This document shows positions 42,756 to 46,472 of a DNA stretch of 46,472 bases, one piece after another (the stretch's first letter is position 1; every line of letters begins with the position of its first letter). Origin of the DNA: Rhodospirillaceae bacterium (GTDB lineage Bacteria; Pseudomonadota; Alphaproteobacteria; JAEULC01); assembly GCA_023266845.1 (NCBI GenBank), contig JAHFPH010000006.1, positions 1-46,472 of the forward strand, given 5' to 3'. Position numbers and translations under genes: made by a program. The notes under the pieces are model-generated. The model was not told where the DNA came from and made no database searches. It was given only the letters and a program-made list of their open reading frames with translations.

Positions 42756-43669
42756 TGCTGTTTCGGGTCCAGCACGTCGCGCAACCCGTCGCCCAGCAGA
42801 TTGAAGCCCAGGCTGACGGTGCAGATCGCCAGGCCAGGCAACGTCGCCACCCACCACTGATCGAGCAGGAACTTCCGCCCGCTGGCGATCATCGCGCCCC
42901 ATTCCGGCGACGGCGGCTGCGCCCCCAGGCCCAGGAAGCCCAGGCCCGCCGCGATCAGGATGATCCCGGCCATGTCGAGCGTGACGCGCACGATCACCGA
43001 GGACAGGCATAGCGGGATGACATGACTGAACAGGATGCGCAGCGACGACGCGCCGCTCATGCGCGCCGCTGAAATGAAATCGGCGTTGCGGATGGTCAGC
43101 GTTTCGGCGCGCGCGATGCGCGCATAGGGCGGCCACGCGGTCAGCGCGATGGCGATCACCGCGTTCTCGATGCCCGGCCCCAAGGCCGAGACGAAAGCCA
43201 GCGCCAGTATCAACCGCGGGAAGGCCAGGAAGATGTCGGTCACGCGCATCAACACGACGTCGAACCAGCCGCCGAAATATCCGGCGGTCGTTCCGACGAT
43301 CAGCCCCACCGGCGCCACGATGATAGCGACCAGCACCACGATCATCAGCGTGATGCGCGCGCCGTAAATGATTCGCGTGAAGATGTCGCGGCCAAGCTCG
43401 TCCATGCCGAACCAATGCTCGCCGTCCGGCGCGCGCAGGCGCTCGGCCAGCTCCTGCGCGAAGGGAGATTGGTTGGTCAAAACCGGTGCCAGCGCCGCGA
43501 CCAGAAGCAACCCCAGAATGATGCAAAGCCCCACGATCGCCAGCGGATTGCGGCGGAACCCGCGCCAGCTCTGATAGGCCTGCCCAAGCCGGGCCTGCGC
43601 GCGCGAGCGCGGCGCCGCCGCATTCAGCCATTCGCGCCAGCCCTCGGGCGTATGAGCTGCGGTTGTCAT
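42752..43669 (-). CDS. Peptide ABC transporter permease (DppC/OppC-like)
   Basis: The 305-residue permease has an N-terminal OppC-type cytoplasmic segment (SWRGFRRNPLAIVGL), then HWFGMDELGRDIFTRIIYGAR, six predicted membrane segments and the EAA loop FISAARMSGASSLRILFSHVIP. It forms the channel with the upstream DppB-like permease; the genes overlap by four bases. Confidence 0.9.
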   Translation of the reverse strand: MTTAAHTPEGWREWLNAAAPRSRAQARLGQAYQSWRGFRRNPLAIVGLCIILGLLLVAALAPVLTNQSPFAQELAERLRAPDGEHWFGMDELGRDIFTRIIYGARITLMIVVLVAIIVAPVGLIVGTTAGYFGGWFDVVLMRVTDIFLAFPRLILALAFVSALGPGIENAVIAIALTAWPPYARIARAETLTIRNADFISAARMSGASSLRILFSHVIPLCLSSVIVRVTLDMAGIILIAAGLGFLGLGAQPPSPEWGAMIASGRKFLLDQWWVATLPGLAICTVSLGFNLLGDGLRDVLDPKQQ

Positions 43670-44694
43670 TTAGCTCTGGGATCGACGAACCGGTACAGCA
43701 CGTCGCTCAGCAGATTGATGCCGATGAACACGATCCCGACCATGATCGTGCCGCCCAGCACGGCATTCATATCGGCGCTCAGCAGCGAGTTGGTGATGTA
43801 CAGCCCAAGGCCCGGCCACGCGAACACCGTTTCGGTCAGCACCGTTCCTTCCAAAAGATTGCCGTACGAAAGCGCGATGACGGTGATCAGCGGCACCATC
43901 ACGTTGCCGAGCGCGTGACGCCAGATCACGCGCGCCTCGCTAAGGCCCTTTACCCGGGCGGTGACGATATATTCCTGCCGCAGCTGCTCGATCATGAAGC
44001 TGCGCGTCATGCGGCTGATATAGGCGAGCGAGAAATAGCCGAGCACGCCCGCCGGCAGGATCAGGTGGCGGAAGGCATCCCCGAACGCCTCCCACTCGCC
44101 CTGCACCGCGCTGTCGAACAGGATCACGCCGGTGATCGGCGTCACATAGTCGTCGAACGCCACGCTGACGCGCCCCGGCCCCGCCACCCAGCCGAGCTTG
44201 GCGTAGAACAGCAGCAGCCCCATCAGCCCCAGCCAGAACACAGGAACCGAATAGCCCAACAGCCCGATCACGCGCGCGAGCTGGTCGGGCCAGCGGCCCT
44301 GATTCACCGCCGCGATCACCCCGAAAGGCACTCCGAGTGAAACGCCCAGCAGCGTCGCGAGCGTCGCCAATTCCAGCGTGGCGGGAAACACGCGCAGTAT
44401 GTCGTCCAACACGACGTTGCTGGTCAGCACCGAGCGGCCGAAATCGCCCTGCACGACCTTGACCATGTAGATCCAGAACTGCTGCCAGAGCGGCTTGTCG
44501 AGCCCCAACTCCACCCGCACGCGCTCGTACACCTCGGCCGGCGCGCGGTCGCCGACCGCCGCCAGCAACGGATCGATCGGCACCACGCGGCCGATCAGGA
44601 AAGTCACCAGCAGCAGGCCGACGAAAGTCAGCGCCACCGACAGAACCAGGCGCGTGGAGTCTTTGGCGAAGGCCGGGGACAGTAGTTTCTTCAT
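43666..44694 (-). CDS. Peptide ABC transporter permease (DppB/OppB-like)
   Basis: The 342-residue permease has the DppB layout: an N-terminal membrane helix, a long periplasmic loop with RVELGLDKPLWQQFWIYM and GDFGRS, then five segments with the EAA loop EYIVTARVKGLSEARVIWRH and the C-terminal GTVLTETVFAWPGLG. A terminator-like hairpin lies between it and the binding-protein gene upstream, so it may be expressed at a lower level than the binding protein. Confidence 0.9.
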   Translation of the reverse strand: MKKLLSPAFAKDSTRLVLSVALTFVGLLLVTFLIGRVVPIDPLLAAVGDRAPAEVYERVRVELGLDKPLWQQFWIYMVKVVQGDFGRSVLTSNVVLDDILRVFPATLELATLATLLGVSLGVPFGVIAAVNQGRWPDQLARVIGLLGYSVPVFWLGLMGLLLFYAKLGWVAGPGRVSVAFDDYVTPITGVILFDSAVQGEWEAFGDAFRHLILPAGVLGYFSLAYISRMTRSFMIEQLRQEYIVTARVKGLSEARVIWRHALGNVMVPLITVIALSYGNLLEGTVLTETVFAWPGLGLYITNSLLSADMNAVLGGTIMVGIVFIGINLLSDVLYRFVDPRAK

Positions 44695-44749
44695 GCGGCC
44701 CTAAAGCGCAAGCGCCATGCCGGGTCGAGTCTGATTTTCATGAAACGAA

Positions 44750-44801
44750 GCGACCCCACCCCTTGGGCCAGGAACTTGCCCGGCGCCCGGGATGGGGTCG
44801 C
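44750..44801 (-). terminator. Hairpin after the peptide-binding-protein gene
   Basis: GCGACCCCA and TGGGGTCGC pair perfectly, with a GC-rich inner stem between them, in the 126-base gap between the binding protein and the first permease. The T-rich tail (TTCGTTT) follows on the minus strand. It probably gives partial termination. Confidence 0.65.
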
Positions 44802-44820
44802 GTTACGGCCTATGCGCCCG

Positions 44821-46428
44821 TCAGTTCTTCTTGATGTTGTAATAGAAGTTGTTGTCGAAGCTCGGGCCGATGATGAACCCATCCACGTTCTTGCGGTGGG
44901 CGGTCACTTCGATCTGCTGGAACATGATGACGAAGGGCGAGACCTTCTGATGCTCGCGCTGGATTTCCAGATACCCGTCGGCGCGCTTCTTGGCGTCCTG
45001 CTCCAGCACCAGCGCCTCGGTCTTCTTGGTCATCGCTGGGATGTCCCAGGTGTTGCGCCACGCCAGGGTCTTCGACTTCGCGTTTTCCGTGTTGTCCACG
45101 TTCATCGCGAAGGTCTCGGCGTTGGTGTGCGGGTCCTGGTAGTCCGGGCCCCACTGGCCGATATAGATGTCGTGGGTGCGGGCGCGGTACTTGGTCAGCG
45201 TCTGCTTGCCGTCGCCCGGGATGATTTCGAGCTTCACGCCGGCCTTCGCCCATTGCGCCTGCAGCGCCTGGGCGATATCGATGATCGGCGAGTTGTTGCG
45301 CGTGTCCATCGTCACGCTGAAGCCGTTCGCAAGCCCGGCCTTGGCCAGCAGCTCTTTCGCCTTGGCGACGTCGTATTTATACGGCCGGTCGCTTAGCGCG
45401 CCAAGAAAGCCTTGCGGCAGGAACGACTGGTGCGGCACATAGGCCGACTTCACGATGTTGGCCTCGATGCCGTCGTAGTCCGTCAGCCATTTCAGCGCCT
45501 CGCGCACTTCGGGCTTGCCGAGGTTCGGGTTCTTCTGGTTCAGGCCCAGATACAGGATCGAACCCTTGCGCCCGAATTCTACCTTGACGTCCGAGTTCTT
45601 GCGCACGGAGTCGAGCTGGTCCTTGGTGAGGTTGCGCGCATAGTCCGCGTCGCCCTTTTCCAGCAAAAGCTGCTGCGAGGCGGGTTCGCCCACGTGGCGC
45701 ACCACCACGCGGCGGTTCGACGGCTTGCCGCGGAACCAGATCGGGTTGGCTTCCTGCGTGTAACCTTCGTTCGCCTTCCACGATACCAGCTTGTACGGCC
45801 CGCCGCCGGCCGAATTGGTCTTGAGCCAATCGTTGCCGAAATCGCCGGCCTTTTCGTGCTTCATCACCTCTTTCGAATCGACGATCGAGGCGACCGTGGC
45901 CGTCATGCAGTAATAGAAGAAGCTGGGCGCCACCGCCTTCTCGGTCACCACGATCAGCGTATGCGCGTCGGCGGCCTTGATGCGGTCCTTCACGTTGTCC
46001 TTGTTGAAGCCGAACTGCGTCAGGATGAAGCCCGGCGACTTGTTCAAGATCACCGCGCGCTGCAACGAATAGACCGCATCGGCTGCCGTGATCGGGTTGC
46101 CGGACTGGAATTTGATGTTGGGGCGCAGCTTGAACGTATAGGTCTTGCCGTCCGGACCCACGCTCCAGCTTTCCGCCAGGCTGCCGTAGAGCTTGCTGAC
46201 ATCGGTCAGGTCGAAGCGGATCAGGCGGTCGTACATATTGGTGACCGCCTCGCTGCCCGAGAATTCGAACGACTCGCCCGGGTCCATCGAGATGATGTCG
46301 TCGATCTGCTTGGCCATGACGATCGTATCCTTCGGCGTCTGCGCGAAGGCCGATCCGCCAAGCACGAGCGCTGTGGCGGTCGCCGCCAGCAGCGCGGCGC
46401 GGCGGCTGAAGAGTGCTCCATAAGACAT
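44821..46428 (-). CDS. Peptide ABC transporter substrate-binding protein (SBP family 5)
   Basis: This 535-residue binding protein has a twin-arginine-like leader (FSRRAALLAATATALVLGG, cleavage near SAFAQ) and family 5 features: AKQIDDIISMDPGESFEF, NMYDRLIRFD, LAESWSVGPDGKTYTFKLR, GGGPYKLVSWK and the C-terminal DIYIGQWGPDYQDP. It should bind short peptides or a similar solute and deliver them to the permease pair. I prefer ATG 46428 by spacing to GGGGAG; ATG 46434 is possible. The 44 bases beyond it, to the end of the window, contain only the probable leader region. Confidence 0.88.
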   Translation of the reverse strand: MSYGALFSRRAALLAATATALVLGGSAFAQTPKDTIVMAKQIDDIISMDPGESFEFSGSEAVTNMYDRLIRFDLTDVSKLYGSLAESWSVGPDGKTYTFKLRPNIKFQSGNPITAADAVYSLQRAVILNKSPGFILTQFGFNKDNVKDRIKAADAHTLIVVTEKAVAPSFFYYCMTATVASIVDSKEVMKHEKAGDFGNDWLKTNSAGGGPYKLVSWKANEGYTQEANPIWFRGKPSNRRVVVRHVGEPASQQLLLEKGDADYARNLTKDQLDSVRKNSDVKVEFGRKGSILYLGLNQKNPNLGKPEVREALKWLTDYDGIEANIVKSAYVPHQSFLPQGFLGALSDRPYKYDVAKAKELLAKAGLANGFSVTMDTRNNSPIIDIAQALQAQWAKAGVKLEIIPGDGKQTLTKYRARTHDIYIGQWGPDYQDPHTNAETFAMNVDNTENAKSKTLAWRNTWDIPAMTKKTEALVLEQDAKKRADGYLEIQREHQKVSPFVIMFQQIEVTAHRKNVDGFIIGPSFDNNFYYNIKKN

Positions 46429-46472
46429 TCGCATTGCTCCCCTTTTCTAGGCGCCCCAATCCCCCGGGACGC

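Noticed and set aside
1-46472. CRISPR array, rRNA genes, intact insertion sequences or an integrase
   Set aside because: No regularly spaced repeats, rRNA sequence, transposase motif or tyrosine/serine recombinase motif was seen in any frame.

Overview
This window is GC-rich chromosomal DNA from a Gram-negative alphaproteobacterium, probably Rhodospirillales-like or an uncultured relative. The evidence is a TIGR02186 (Alph_Pro_TM) protein, an NDUFS4-type complex I accessory subunit, SoeABC and flavocytochrome c sulfide dehydrogenase homologues, an MlaC/HpnM-type lipid carrier, and tRNA genes with encoded CCA ends. All functional names rest on motif and family recognition by reading; no database search was run.

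Region 1 (1-9640), phosphonate metabolism. A truncated MlaC/HpnM-like lipid carrier runs into a PEP mutase fused to a nucleotidyltransferase, phosphonopyruvate decarboxylase, RidA and a CDP-alcohol phosphatidyltransferase. A second, convergent CDP-alcohol phosphatidyltransferase lacks the last Asp of the family motif. Together these look like a route from PEP to a nucleotide-activated phosphonate and a phosphonolipid, with a lipid carrier attached. A second same-strand operon holds a periplasmic 5'-nucleotidase, a two-subunit CoA-transferase-fold (IpdAB-like) enzyme and a class III aminotransferase.

Region 2 (9750-20900), inorganic sulfur oxidation and zinc. A frameshifted N-terminal remnant of a TSUP-type transporter precedes a TIGR02186 protein, a universal stress protein, SoeABC (cytoplasmic sulfite oxidation), a CpdB-type periplasmic nucleotidase, and FccA/FccB (sulfide oxidation). 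A Fur-family regulator (probably Zur) is divergent from hisI, with a near-perfect Zur-box palindrome between them.

Region 3 (20880-27900), accessory DNA. It holds a lower-GC cassette with a COG3910-type ATPase, a small partner protein and an unrecognised protein with C-terminal cysteines. Beyond a GST gene lies a collapsed prophage: a CI-like repressor, a divergent operator region, two early-type proteins, a small terminase, a truncated large terminase and a lysis-type lipoprotein joined directly to the terminase break. A cupin gene, tRNA-Arg(TCT), an NDUFS4 homologue and tRNA-Pro(TGG) follow.

Region 4 (27900-46472), transport and metabolism. It contains an O-methyltransferase, a TSUP permease, a DUF192 protein, a TPP riboswitch with thiZXY (pyrimidine precursor import) and LarA (nickel-pincer racemase family). 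A Pho box precedes a 2-aminoethylphosphonate-type ABC importer, which links back to region 1. Two small exported proteins, a Nudix ADP-sugar hydrolase, another TSUP permease, pyroglutamyl peptidase and a complete convergent peptide ABC transporter close the window.
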